This document shows positions 1 through 5,732 of a DNA stretch of 10,812 nt, piece by piece; position 1 is the stretch's first letter; every line of letters starts with the position of its first letter. The stretch is from Actinomycetes bacterium (GTDB taxonomy: Bacteria; Actinomycetota; Acidimicrobiia; Acidimicrobiales; RAAP-2). The translations under genes were made by a program, and so were the position numbers. Location: positions 1 to 10,812 of the forward strand of contig JAJYWG010000217.1 of assembly GCA_021791615.1 (NCBI GenBank), read 5' to 3'. A model generated the notes under the pieces. That model was given only the letters and a program-made list of their open reading frames with translations. It was not told where the DNA came from and did no database searches.

Positions 1-84
1 GGACCCACGGGCGGACCCACGGGCGGACCCACGGGCGGACCCACGGGCGGACCCACGGGCGGACCCACGGGCGGACCCACGGGC
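1..84 (+). repeat. 12-bp perfect tandem repeat, 7 copies, in-frame GPTG linker
   Basis: Seven identical copies of GGACCCACGGGC fill bases 1-84, and the array probably continues left of the window. The unit is four codons long and in frame with the NlpC/P60 gene, so copy-number change would lengthen or shorten a Gly-Pro-Thr-Gly linker without a frameshift. There is no sequence divergence between copies, which suggests recent expansion or homogenisation. The four-residue period does not match the Gly-X-Y period of collagen. Confidence 0.95.
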
Positions 85-585
85 GTGGCCACCGCGGTCG
101 ACACCGCAGTGCAGACGGCGAAGCAGGCAGCCGGATCGGCAGCCAGCTCGGCGGGCGCAGCCACCGGCCTACCGGTCGGGTACGGGGGCAGTCCCACCGC
201 CGCCGGTCTTGCCGCCGTCAACGCTGCCCTCTCCTTCCTCGGGGTCCCCTACGTGTGGGGTGGAGCGAGCCGCTCAGGGGTGGACTGCTCCGGACTGGTG
301 ATGGTGGCCTGGGAAGCAGCCGGGGTGTCCCTTCTGCACTCGGCCGCCGACCAGTACGCCGAGTCGGCCAGCGTCCCTCTCGACCAGCTCGAGCCGGGTG
401 ACCTCCTCTTCTACGACCTCGACGGGACCGGGATCGACCACGTCGTCATGTACGTCGGTCCGACTGTGAACAGCCAGCCGACGCCGTACGGGGCAGACAC
501 CATCGTCCAGGCCGCCTACCCCGGTACCGTCGTCTCCTACGATCCCCTCTGGATCTCCGGGCTGGTCGGGGCGGCAAGGCCCTGA
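1..585 (+). CDS. NlpC/P60 family peptidoglycan hydrolase, 5' partial
   Basis: This is probably a secreted cell-wall endopeptidase that cleaves peptide stems of peptidoglycan. The reading frame is open from base 1. The first 84 bases encode seven Gly-Pro-Thr-Gly units, then about 35 Ala/Ser/Gly-rich residues, then the NlpC/P60 fold. Counting from the GTG at 85, the fold shows PYVWGG (55-60), the catalytic motif DCSG (Cys68), the PGDLLFY strand (104-110) and the catalytic histidine in IDHVVMYVG (His119). The usual third polar residue appears to be Gln142 (TIVQAAYPG) where many relatives have His; Gln or Asn is tolerated in this family. A GTG at 85 could serve as a start, but no ribosome binding site precedes it and no signal peptide follows. 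I therefore favour a start left of the window, with the repeat as a linker between an N-terminal export or coiled-coil region and the catalytic domain. The TGA stop at 583-585 lies in the first unit of the 17-bp array. The hydrolase domain is certain; the N-terminus is not. Confidence 0.88.
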   Translation, partial: GPTGGPTGGPTGGPTGGPTGGPTGGPTGVATAVDTAVQTAKQAAGSAASSAGAATGLPVGYGGSPTAAGLAAVNAALSFLGVPYVWGGASRSGVDCSGLVMVAWEAAGVSLLHSAADQYAESASVPLDQLEPGDLLFYDLDGTGIDHVVMYVGPTVNSQPTPYGADTIVQAAYPGTVVSYDPLWISGLVGAARP

Positions 586-681
586 CCGACGCTGGGCCCT
601 GACCGACGCTGGGCCCTGACCGACGCTGGGCCCTGACCGACGCTGGGCCCTGACCGACGCTGGGCCCTGACCGACGCTGGG
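580..681 (+). repeat. 17-bp perfect tandem repeat, 6 copies
   Basis: Six identical units of CCCTGACCGACGCTGGG run head to tail from 580 to 681. The CCCTGA of the first unit supplies the last sense codon and the stop codon of the NlpC/P60 gene. Because 17 is not a multiple of three, successive units place the TGA in all three forward frames, so nothing on the plus strand can read through. Unit junctions form the palindrome GGGCCC, but there is no longer hairpin. There are no spacers, so it is not a CRISPR array. The function is unknown; it behaves like a minisatellite or VNTR. Confidence 0.95.
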
Positions 682-739
682 CCCGGCCCAGGCCAGAACG
701 GCGGACCAGTGGGCACCTTCTCGATGGGTGTCGACGACC

Positions 740-751
740 TACGATGCCACC
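740..751 (+). promoter_or_regulatory. Candidate -10 element for leaderless acyltransferase mRNA
   Basis: TACGAT at 740-745 fits an actinobacterial TANNNT -10 box and is followed by exactly six bases before the GTG at 752. That spacing would start transcription at or next to the start codon. A -35 box is not obvious (TTCTCG at 718-723 is the best, 16 bp away). The same arrangement occurs in front of the gene at 5733, which raises my confidence slightly. Confidence 0.4.
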
Positions 752-1828
752 GTGGCCTCTGTGACCCACTCGGTACCCCAAGGCGGTGATGGTGGCGACG
801 CGCCGCGCCCCACGCACCCCCGGCAGACCACTCGGTCGCGGCCCGGCGCCGGAGCCGACGCGCCGGTCGGCGCCGACGCAGCCGACCTCGGCAGCACGCA
901 ACCAGCGGCACCCTCCAGCGCCGGTCGACCCGTCGACGCCGGGCCCGGGGTCACCCGGAGCGGGACCAAGGGACGCATCACGGGCTCCGCTTCGCTCCCC
1001 GTCCCCGTCCCGCCGACCGGACCGGCGGCAGCCGACGCCCCACGCCTGTCCGACGTCGACGAATGGGGTCGCTCCGAGCGAGTGCGGTCCCTGGCCCGCC
1101 GCCTCTACGATCCCGTCTACCGCTACTGGTTCCGTGTCGAGTGGGAGGGGCTCGAGCGGATCCCGCGGACAGGAGGGGCGCTGCTCGTGGCCAACCATGC
1201 CGGAGCCATCCCGCCGGACGCCCCGGTCATCATGCACGGCATCGAGCGCGAGCTGGGCCGTCCCGTCTACGGCCTGGCCGACTCGTTCTTCCGGACCGTC
1301 CCTGTGGTCGGGACGCTGTGGTCGCGCACCGGAGGCGTCCCCGCCCACCCGGACAACGCCTACCGCCTGCTCCACGACCGCCAGGAGCTCGCGCTCGTCT
1401 TCCCCGAAGGCACCAAGGGTCCCTCCAAGCGGTACGCGGACCGCTACCGGCTCCGTCGGTTCGGGCGGGGCGGTTTCGTCGAGATCGCCATGCGAGCAGG
1501 CGTTCCCGTCATCCCCATCGCCGTGGTCGGGGCGGAGGAGGCCATGCCGGTCCTCTTCCGGTCGTACCATCTGGCTCGCGCCCTGCGGCTCCCCTACTTC
1601 CCGGTGACGGCCAACATGCTCGCCTTCGGCCCGCTGCTCGGCGCTGTGACCTACTTCCCGGCCAAGCTCCGGCTGCGCGTGCTCGAGCCCGTCACCTTCG
1701 ACGTCGAGCCCGGCCTCGAGCGCTACTCGAGGAGCCGGGTGATGGACGAGGCGGAACAGGTCCGCTCGCGCCTCCAAGATGCGCTCCACGACGTGCTGCG
1801 GGAACGACGCAGCGTCGTCTTCGGGTAG
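752..1828 (+). CDS. PlsC-like lysophospholipid/glycerol acyltransferase family protein
   Basis: A probable membrane-associated acyltransferase that moves a fatty acyl chain to a glycerolipid or similar acceptor. About 90 N-terminal residues are Pro/Gly/Ala-rich and look disordered. The LPLAT domain follows. Counting from the GTG at 752, motif I is NHAGAIPPD (148-156; His149 with Asp156, a longer spacing than the classic HX4D). Motif III is FPEGTKG (207-213) and motif IV is VPVIPIAVVGAEE (231-243). No strong transmembrane helix is visible. I chose GTG 752 because a -10-like box sits six bases upstream; an in-frame GTG at 728 would add eight residues and has no ribosome binding site. The SDR gene starts six bases after this stop, so the two are probably co-transcribed. 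From memory, actinobacteria often pair this acyltransferase type with a GalE-like SDR (for example the Rv0501-Rv0502 region of Mycobacterium tuberculosis). The acyl acceptor is unknown. Confidence 0.85.
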   Translation: MASVTHSVPQGGDGGDAPRPTHPRQTTRSRPGAGADAPVGADAADLGSTQPAAPSSAGRPVDAGPGVTRSGTKGRITGSASLPVPVPPTGPAAADAPRLSDVDEWGRSERVRSLARRLYDPVYRYWFRVEWEGLERIPRTGGALLVANHAGAIPPDAPVIMHGIERELGRPVYGLADSFFRTVPVVGTLWSRTGGVPAHPDNAYRLLHDRQELALVFPEGTKGPSKRYADRYRLRRFGRGGFVEIAMRAGVPVIPIAVVGAEEAMPVLFRSYHLARALRLPYFPVTANMLAFGPLLGAVTYFPAKLRLRVLEPVTFDVEPGLERYSRSRVMDEAEQVRSRLQDALHDVLRERRSVVFG

Positions 1829-1834
1829 CACGAC

Positions 1835-2875
1835 GTGGCACGACGCGTTCTGGTCACCGGGGTCGACACCTTCTGGGGGGGTCGAGTGGCCCAGGCCTTC
1901 GAGGGTCAGCCCTCCGTCGAGCTGGTGCTCGGCATGGGCACCGGCGAGCCGAAGGTCCCCCTCGAGCGGACGGAGTTCGTCCGCGCCGACCAGACCTACT
2001 CGATCCTCAACCGGATCGTCAGGGCCACCCGGGTCGACACCGTGGTCCACACGTTCCTCGTCACCAACTCGTCGTCCGTTACGAGGAGGGCACTGCACCA
2101 GGTCAACGTGATCGGAACGCTCAACCTGCTGGCCGCCGCCGGTGCGGCCGGCACGTCGGTGCGCCACGTCGTCGTGAAGTCCTCGACCCATGTCTACGGT
2201 TCCTCGTCGCGCGATCCGGCATGGTTCGACGAGGGTGCTCAGCGGAACGCTCCGGTCACCACCCAGCTCGAACGGTCACTGCTCGAGGTCGAGTCCCTGG
2301 TCGACGACTTCGCCGAGGACAATCCGCACGTGGCGGTCACGGTGCTCCGGTTCGCCAACGTGCTCGGCAGCGACATCGTCACGCCGATCAGCACGGACCT
2401 CCGCCGGCGATTGCTACCGGCGATCGCCGGCTACGACCCGCTCGTGCAGTTCGTCGAGGAGGACGACGTGGTCCGCTCGCTCGAGCACGTGACGCTCAAC
2501 CGGATCGCCGGGCGCTTCAACGTGGCCGGGGCGGGCAAGCTTCCGTGGAGCGAGGTGGCGCACCTCGCTGGCGCCCATCTGCTGCCCTTGTCGCCGATCG
2601 CCCCCCGGCTCACCTGTGCCCCGCTCCTGCGCCTCGCCCGTCTCGAACTGCCTGCCGAGCTGGAGGCGCTGGCCCGCTACGGGCGAGGTGTCGACACCTC
2701 CCGCCTCCTTCAGACCGGCTTCTCCTACCGGTACACCACCGCGGGCACCGTCCGGAGCTTCGCCCGGGCCAACAACCTCCGGCGCTCGGTGGGCGAAGGA
2801 CCCGTCTACCGCTACGAGCGGGACCTCGAGCAGTTCTTCCGGCACTCCCGGGCAGTTACCCGCGAAGGGGAGTGA
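1835..2875 (+). CDS. NAD-dependent epimerase/dehydratase family (SDR) protein, atypical active site
   Basis: An extended-SDR protein of 346 residues, near the usual length. The N-terminal Rossmann strand reads RRVLVTGVDTFWGG (3-16), where the glycine-rich loop is TGVDTFWGG instead of the textbook TGxxGxxG. An Asn-containing NVIGTLNLL helix (101-109) and VVVKSSTHVYGSS (112-124) match the family's NNxxGT region and catalytic Ser/Thr strand. The YxxxK pair expected about 25-30 residues later is not there: that stretch reads TTQLERSLLEVE (142-153). LRFANVLG (171-178) and FVEEDDVV (206-213) are further family signatures. It may bind nucleotide and act with the preceding acyltransferase rather than as a true sugar epimerase. 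The start is a GTG with no clear ribosome binding site, six bases after the acyltransferase stop, which suggests translational coupling. The substrate is unknown. Confidence 0.83.
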   Translation: MARRVLVTGVDTFWGGRVAQAFEGQPSVELVLGMGTGEPKVPLERTEFVRADQTYSILNRIVRATRVDTVVHTFLVTNSSSVTRRALHQVNVIGTLNLLAAAGAAGTSVRHVVVKSSTHVYGSSSRDPAWFDEGAQRNAPVTTQLERSLLEVESLVDDFAEDNPHVAVTVLRFANVLGSDIVTPISTDLRRRLLPAIAGYDPLVQFVEEDDVVRSLEHVTLNRIAGRFNVAGAGKLPWSEVAHLAGAHLLPLSPIAPRLTCAPLLRLARLELPAELEALARYGRGVDTSRLLQTGFSYRYTTAGTVRSFARANNLRRSVGEGPVYRYERDLEQFFRHSRAVTREGE

Positions 2876-2896
2876 ACAGCCCGGCCTGGATCGCGG

Positions 2897-4237
2897 TCAG
2901 TCGAGCCACCGCTGCTCGACCAGGTAGTGCGCCCAGACAGCCGTGACAGCCAGCTCGCAGCCCAGCACCAGGACTACGAGCCACCGATGTCGCTCGAGCG
3001 AACGCATGACCCGCGGGTGGAAGCCCACCGCCAGCCATAGCGGATACGAGAGCCGCGTGACACCGTAGGCAGTCCCATACTCGGCAGACTGGACGAGCAG
3101 CGGGAGGATGCCCACCACGGGGACCACGACGTGCCACGACGTGCCACTGCGCGCCCAAACGACAGTGACCAAGACGACAAGAAGGACAAGCACAACTGCA
3201 TCCAGGGTGTAGCTGAAGTTCCGAGCGTGATGAAGAGCGCGAGCCCACGTTGCGAAACTGGACCGGACCGCCCGGAAGGTGACGAGGTTCACCAGCACTT
3301 GGCCCGTCGCACGTCTCGGGAACCATGCCTGGCCAGCTTGGAGCTTGGCGAAGGGATCGTCGAATGCGAGGCCGAAGTAGAGCATCGTGGCGAGAAACCC
3401 GCCTACGCCGAGAAGCTCACGTCCCAGCTGCCGAGGCTGGACAGGGAAGGACCACTGTCGCGCCGCCACCCACTGGGCGAGCGCGATGCCCACGGGTAGA
3501 GCTAGTGCTGATGGGTCAGCAGCGCACGCGATGCCGGCCCACAGGTAAGCGGTCGTGGTGCGGCGCCGCACGAACGCCAGTATGGCTAGGGCTTCGAGGA
3601 CCATGACGAGTGATGTGGCGTAGCCCTGAAGAGCAAAGAGAGAAGCCGGGTAGGCGGCAGCAAGCACCAAGACGAGGTACGACGGTCGCCCAAGCCTTCC
3701 GAGCCACGGTGCCGGGGAGCCCTCCGGCGGACGTTCGAGCACGACGAGGATCGTGGCCACGACGCCGAGGAAGGCGTACTGCAGGACGAGGCTTAGGACG
3801 AGCGCCGTGATCACCCAGGACAAACCCGTTGCCGCGTGCACCGCTCGCTCGAGGAGGGGGTAGAGAGGGAGAAAGTTCGTGGTCTGGGGCGTCCTCAGCT
3901 GTGGGTTCCACGAGTAACCGGAGCGGGCGATTGCCTGCAGCCAGTGCGCGTCCCACGAGACCACGATGACCTTTAGCTCGGCACCCGCACCGTTCCTGAC
4001 ACCGGAAAGCTTGGCCGCCACGAACGTGAGAGATCCGACTACGGCAAGCCACACCACAAAGACGATGGTGGCGCCAGGCAACGCAGTTCGAGCTAGTGAA
4101 CGGTGGCGGTCTCCGCCGGCCGGTGGCGCCCCCCTGCTGTAACCGTCTACTACACGCGAGCTCAGCATTCGGCTCTCGACACCTCGACGGAGCAACGACC
4201 GCGCGAGTCCCTCTGCGCGATCGGAGCTGGTCCGCAC
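2897..4237 (-). CDS. PIG-V-like GT-C mannosyltransferase family membrane protein
   Basis: A polytopic membrane protein of 446 residues with roughly nine hydrophobic helices; the first spans about 56-78. The loop after it carries SWDAHWLQAIARSGY (94-108), then NFLPLYPLLERAV (121-133), then LQGYATSL (203-210), and later FDDPFAKLQAGQAW (282-295). WD-containing loops followed by FxPLYPLL are characteristic of the PIG-V/GT76-like family, which moves mannose from a polyprenyl-phosphate carrier at the outer face of the membrane. Asp96 is the likely catalytic acid or base position. The GTG start at 4237 follows a strong purine tract, GGAGGGAGG at 4257-4249, 11 bases upstream. A downstream ATG (residue 24) is possible but lacks such a site. 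The first 50 residues are hydrophilic and variable-looking. The gene converges on the SDR gene with only 21 bases between. The sugar and acceptor are not shown by the sequence. Confidence 0.78.
   Translation of the reverse strand: MRTSSDRAEGLARSLLRRGVESRMLSSRVVDGYSRGAPPAGGDRHRSLARTALPGATIVFVVWLAVVGSLTFVAAKLSGVRNGAGAELKVIVVSWDAHWLQAIARSGYSWNPQLRTPQTTNFLPLYPLLERAVHAATGLSWVITALVLSLVLQYAFLGVVATILVVLERPPEGSPAPWLGRLGRPSYLVLVLAAAYPASLFALQGYATSLVMVLEALAILAFVRRRTTTAYLWAGIACAADPSALALPVGIALAQWVAARQWSFPVQPRQLGRELLGVGGFLATMLYFGLAFDDPFAKLQAGQAWFPRRATGQVLVNLVTFRAVRSSFATWARALHHARNFSYTLDAVVLVLLVVLVTVVWARSGTSWHVVVPVVGILPLLVQSAEYGTAYGVTRLSYPLWLAVGFHPRVMRSLERHRWLVVLVLGCELAVTAVWAHYLVEQRWLD
2900..2920. terminator. 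Hairpin between convergent genes, possible terminator
   Basis: GTCGAGC (2900-2906) and GCTCGAC (2914-2920) form a perfect 7-bp stem with a 7-nt loop. It lies 24 bases past the SDR stop codon for plus-strand transcripts and inside the last codons of the convergent membrane protein. There is no T-tract, as is common in high-GC actinobacteria. Since it overlaps coding sequence, the match may be partly coincidental. Confidence 0.3.
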
Positions 4238-4345
4238 GCCGTGGCGAACCTCCCTCCAATCTGACGTTCCACCACTACAGCGATCGCGTCCACGACCGTA
4301 CTGACACGTTCGGGCATCCTCTGCTGTCCATCACGTTCGTCTTGC

Positions 4346-4411
4346 TCAGCGAGCCGTTGTGACGGAGACCGACACCGATGTTGCGATGGTGGCGGCGTGT
4401 ACGGACATCAT
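4346..4411 (-). CDS. Possible 21-residue upstream ORF
   Basis: ATG-ATG start at 4411, stop TGA at 4348-4346, with GGGGAG at 4421-4416 as a well-placed ribosome binding site. The peptide is Ala/Thr/Ser/Val-rich with no recognisable family. It could be a leader peptide for the membrane glycosyltransferase 109 bases downstream. It is short enough to be chance. Confidence 0.15.
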   Translation of the reverse strand: MMSVHAATIATSVSVSVTTAR

Positions 4412-4567
4412 CTCACTCCCCGAACCACCTGATCCGCTAGCACTCGCTGCAACACGGCGTCCGAGGACAGCCACCTCGTTACCGATCCTTGCGTCTCCCC
4501 GGGCCGGACGCTACTCGAGGGGCGCCGCGCTCAACGTGGCAGTGATCGCCTCGGCGCGGCGGAGTGC

Positions 4568-4604
4568 GACGTGGAGCCACACCCACGCTGTCGGCTCCAC
4601 TGTC
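4568..4604 (-). terminator. Long stem-loop downstream of GNAT gene
   Basis: GTGGAGCC (4571-4578) pairs perfectly with GGCTCCAC (4593-4600) around a 14-nt loop. The stem extends by GAC (4568-4570) with GTC (4602-4604) past a single bulged T. It starts 25 bases after the acetyltransferase stop on the minus strand. There is no T-tract on either side. Confidence 0.45.
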
Positions 4605-4616
4605 AGTCCGCTCTAC

Positions 4617-4637
4617 CCAGTCTGGCCCTCAGACTGG
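4617..4637 (-). terminator. Stem-loop overlapping the GNAT stop codon
   Basis: CCAGTCTG (4617-4624) and CAGACTGG (4630-4637) form a perfect 8-bp stem with a 5-nt loop. The minus-strand stop codon (4631-4629) sits at the loop edge. With the second hairpin just beyond it, this makes a tandem structure likely to end transcription or protect the mRNA 3' end. Confidence 0.45.
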
Positions 4638-5318
4638 CCGGCGGAGCCACTGCCCAACGAGCGTCCCGCGTCGGACCTGCCACTCCTCGGAGGTCATGGC
4701 GTAGCGGACGTGGTCCTCCCAGACGCCATCGATCTCGAGATAACCAAGGGCGACACCTTCGGACCGAACGCCGAGCTTTTCGACCACCCTACGGCTGGCG
4801 TGGTTGCGCGGCACGATGGCGATCTCGACGCGGTGCAGCGAGAGCACCTCGAACGCGAACTGCAAGACGAGCACGACCGATTCGGGGACCAGCCCCTGAC
4901 CGGCGAGCTGTTGGTCAACCCAGTAGCCGATGAAGGCCTGCTGGAACGGTCCTCGCTGGATCGAGGACAGTGTGATCTCCCCTCCGAAGCGGTCGCCGAC
5001 GAAGATGCCGAAGCCGTACCCAGTCCCGAGTTGGCGCTCCCGCTCGCGCATGCGACACCGGACGGCGAAGCTGGCGGCATCCTCGGGCGCCGGCGGTGCG
5101 CCAGCAGGCCGTGGCTCCCATGGCACGAGCCACTCGCGGCACCGACGACGAACCTCTGACCAAGCCGGGTAGTCGTCCCCGGTCAAGGGCCGCAGCCGTA
5201 CGCGCCAACCGACCAGCTCGACGGGTTGGAGCGATGCATGCATCCTCGAGACCATCGTCAGCCGCCCATCGCCGGCAGCACGGACGATGTGGAACGAGCT
5301 ACCTGGGGCGTTCGACAC
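4629..5318 (-). CDS. GNAT family N-acetyltransferase, RimJ/RimL type
   Basis: A soluble acetyl-CoA-dependent acetyltransferase. In the 229-residue form, the domain begins at VRLRPLTGDDY (40-50) and continues with REWLVPWEP (61-69), typical of RimJ/RimL-like proteins. The acetyl-CoA pyrophosphate loop is QQLAGQG (136-142), the Q/RxxGxG motif. RNHASRRVVEKLG (171-183) and YLEIDGVWEDHV (193-204) match the later part of the fold. The family acetylates N-termini of ribosomal or other proteins, or small amines; the substrate cannot be told here. I list the GTG at 5318 because a good -10 box (TATCAT, 5333-5328) ends nine bases upstream, which would give an almost leaderless mRNA. Met22 (5255) or Met26 (5243) would remove an N-terminal extension that the family does not normally have and are real alternatives. 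No neighbour is co-oriented closely enough to be in an operon. Confidence 0.85.
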   Translation of the reverse strand: MSNAPGSSFHIVRAAGDGRLTMVSRMHASLQPVELVGWRVRLRPLTGDDYPAWSEVRRRCREWLVPWEPRPAGAPPAPEDAASFAVRCRMRERERQLGTGYGFGIFVGDRFGGEITLSSIQRGPFQQAFIGYWVDQQLAGQGLVPESVVLVLQFAFEVLSLHRVEIAIVPRNHASRRVVEKLGVRSEGVALGYLEIDGVWEDHVRYAMTSEEWQVRRGTLVGQWLRRPV

Positions 5319-5327
5319 ACAGTGAGG

Positions 5328-5333
5328 ATGATA
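5328..5333 (-). promoter_or_regulatory. Candidate -10 box for the GNAT gene
   Basis: TATCAT on the minus strand matches five of six bases of TATAAT and lies nine bases before the GTG at 5318. No good -35 element is found 16-18 bp upstream. If used, it argues for the longer GNAT start. Confidence 0.35.
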
Positions 5334-5433
5334 GGCGCCTTGCTCTCGTCCGACCCAGAACAGCCAACGTAGGCGATACCGGGACGTGACCGTCCGATCA
5401 TCGGCCCCTGAGCCGCAACGAGGGTGGGGAGCG

Positions 5434-5583
5434 CAGGCAACGAGGCTGCCTGCACAGGGTCGGGCGCACAGGCCAGCCGTTTGCCGAAGTCGATCGGGTC
5501 GATGCCCTACTCGGTGGCGGTGCAGATCACGCTGGCGATCCGGCCCTCAGTGGTCGCCCCCCGCCAGGTACGGTCGCTGTCCC
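5434..5583 (-). repeat. Dispersed repeat, copy A
   Basis: It aligns in the same orientation with 7716-7863. In the best part (5434-5503 against 7716-7786) I count 53 matches over 70 aligned positions with one gap. It includes the shared block CAGCCTCGTTGC and CCCGACCC on the minus strand. Similarity continues more weakly through GAGGG and CGGATC to the distal end. Confidence 0.6.
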
Positions 5584-5656
5584 AGGCCTGCGGGTTCCGT
5601 TCCCGCCGCTGGGCGGGAGTCTGTTCGCCCCGGCGCTTGTCAACCTCACTGAGGCG
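5434..5656 (-). pseudogene. Decayed transposase-like C-terminal fragment, copy A
   Basis: On the minus strand a frame opens after a TGA near 5657 and reads RRERNPQAWDSD, then TEGRIASVICTATE. It meets an in-frame TAG (5509-5507) and continues GIDPIDFGKRLACAPDP. The pattern of a basic RxN segment, then I-x-T-A-x(3)-G-[IV]-D-P-x(2)-[FY], recalls the C-terminus of IS66-type transposases. This is from memory and the similarity is short. There is no start codon and no upstream domain, so it is a relic at best. Most of it (5434-5583) is repeated at 7716-7863, supporting the view that it is a dispersed element rather than random sequence. The stretch lies in the divergent intergenic region between the GNAT and GT-C-like genes. 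Confidence 0.4.
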
Positions 5657-5698
5657 GATCGTTCAGGGCATCACTGGCGCCGTCGTCTCCTCGGTTCG

Positions 5699-5732
5699 TT
5701 GATCCAAACGCTCGCTCGGGTATCGTCGCCGC
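5699..5732 (+). promoter_or_regulatory. Promoter giving a leaderless mRNA for the GT-C-like gene
   Basis: TTGATC at 5699-5704 and TATCGT at 5721-5726 are spaced by 16 bp, each matching four of six consensus bases. The GTG start codon at 5733 follows the -10 box by six bases, the normal distance to a transcription start. No Shine-Dalgarno sequence is present, which is consistent with leaderless translation. Confidence 0.5.

Larger units (their letters stand above)
4238..4628. other. 391-bp intergenic stretch, no convincing gene
   Basis: This lies between two minus-strand genes. It holds the ribosome binding site of the downstream gene (4249-4257), two hairpins at its right side (4568-4637), and one minus-strand mini-frame at 4411-4346. 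That mini-frame has 21 codons, starts MMSVHAATIA and is preceded by GGGGAG four bases before the ATG. I could not find a promoter pair I would defend. The forward frame through this region is a shadow that continues across the acetyltransferase gene. Confidence 0.5.

Noticed and set aside
1..84. Collagen-like domain
   Set aside because: The repeat is Gly-Pro-Thr-Gly with a period of four; a collagen helix needs Gly at every third residue.
580..681. CRISPR array
   Set aside because: The 17-bp units are contiguous with no spacers, and no cas genes are present.
446..2191. Minus-strand open frame of 581 codons
   Set aside because: It is antisense to three features. Its end runs through the 17-bp array as a repetitive Ser-Val-Gly-Gln pattern, and it shows no domain.
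1063..2946. Plus-strand open frame of 627 codons across both operon genes
   Set aside because: It is out of frame with the acyltransferase and SDR domains, is rich in Arg/Pro/Ala with no motif, and spans the boundary of two well-supported genes.
3127..3150. Two and a half copies of CCACGACGTG
   Set aside because: It is short and lies within the coding sequence of the membrane protein (SGTSWHVVVP region), so it is most simply chance codon similarity.
4359..5159. Plus-strand open frame of 266 codons
   Set aside because: Most of it mirrors the GNAT gene codon by codon. The first 90 codons show no motif or ribosome binding site.
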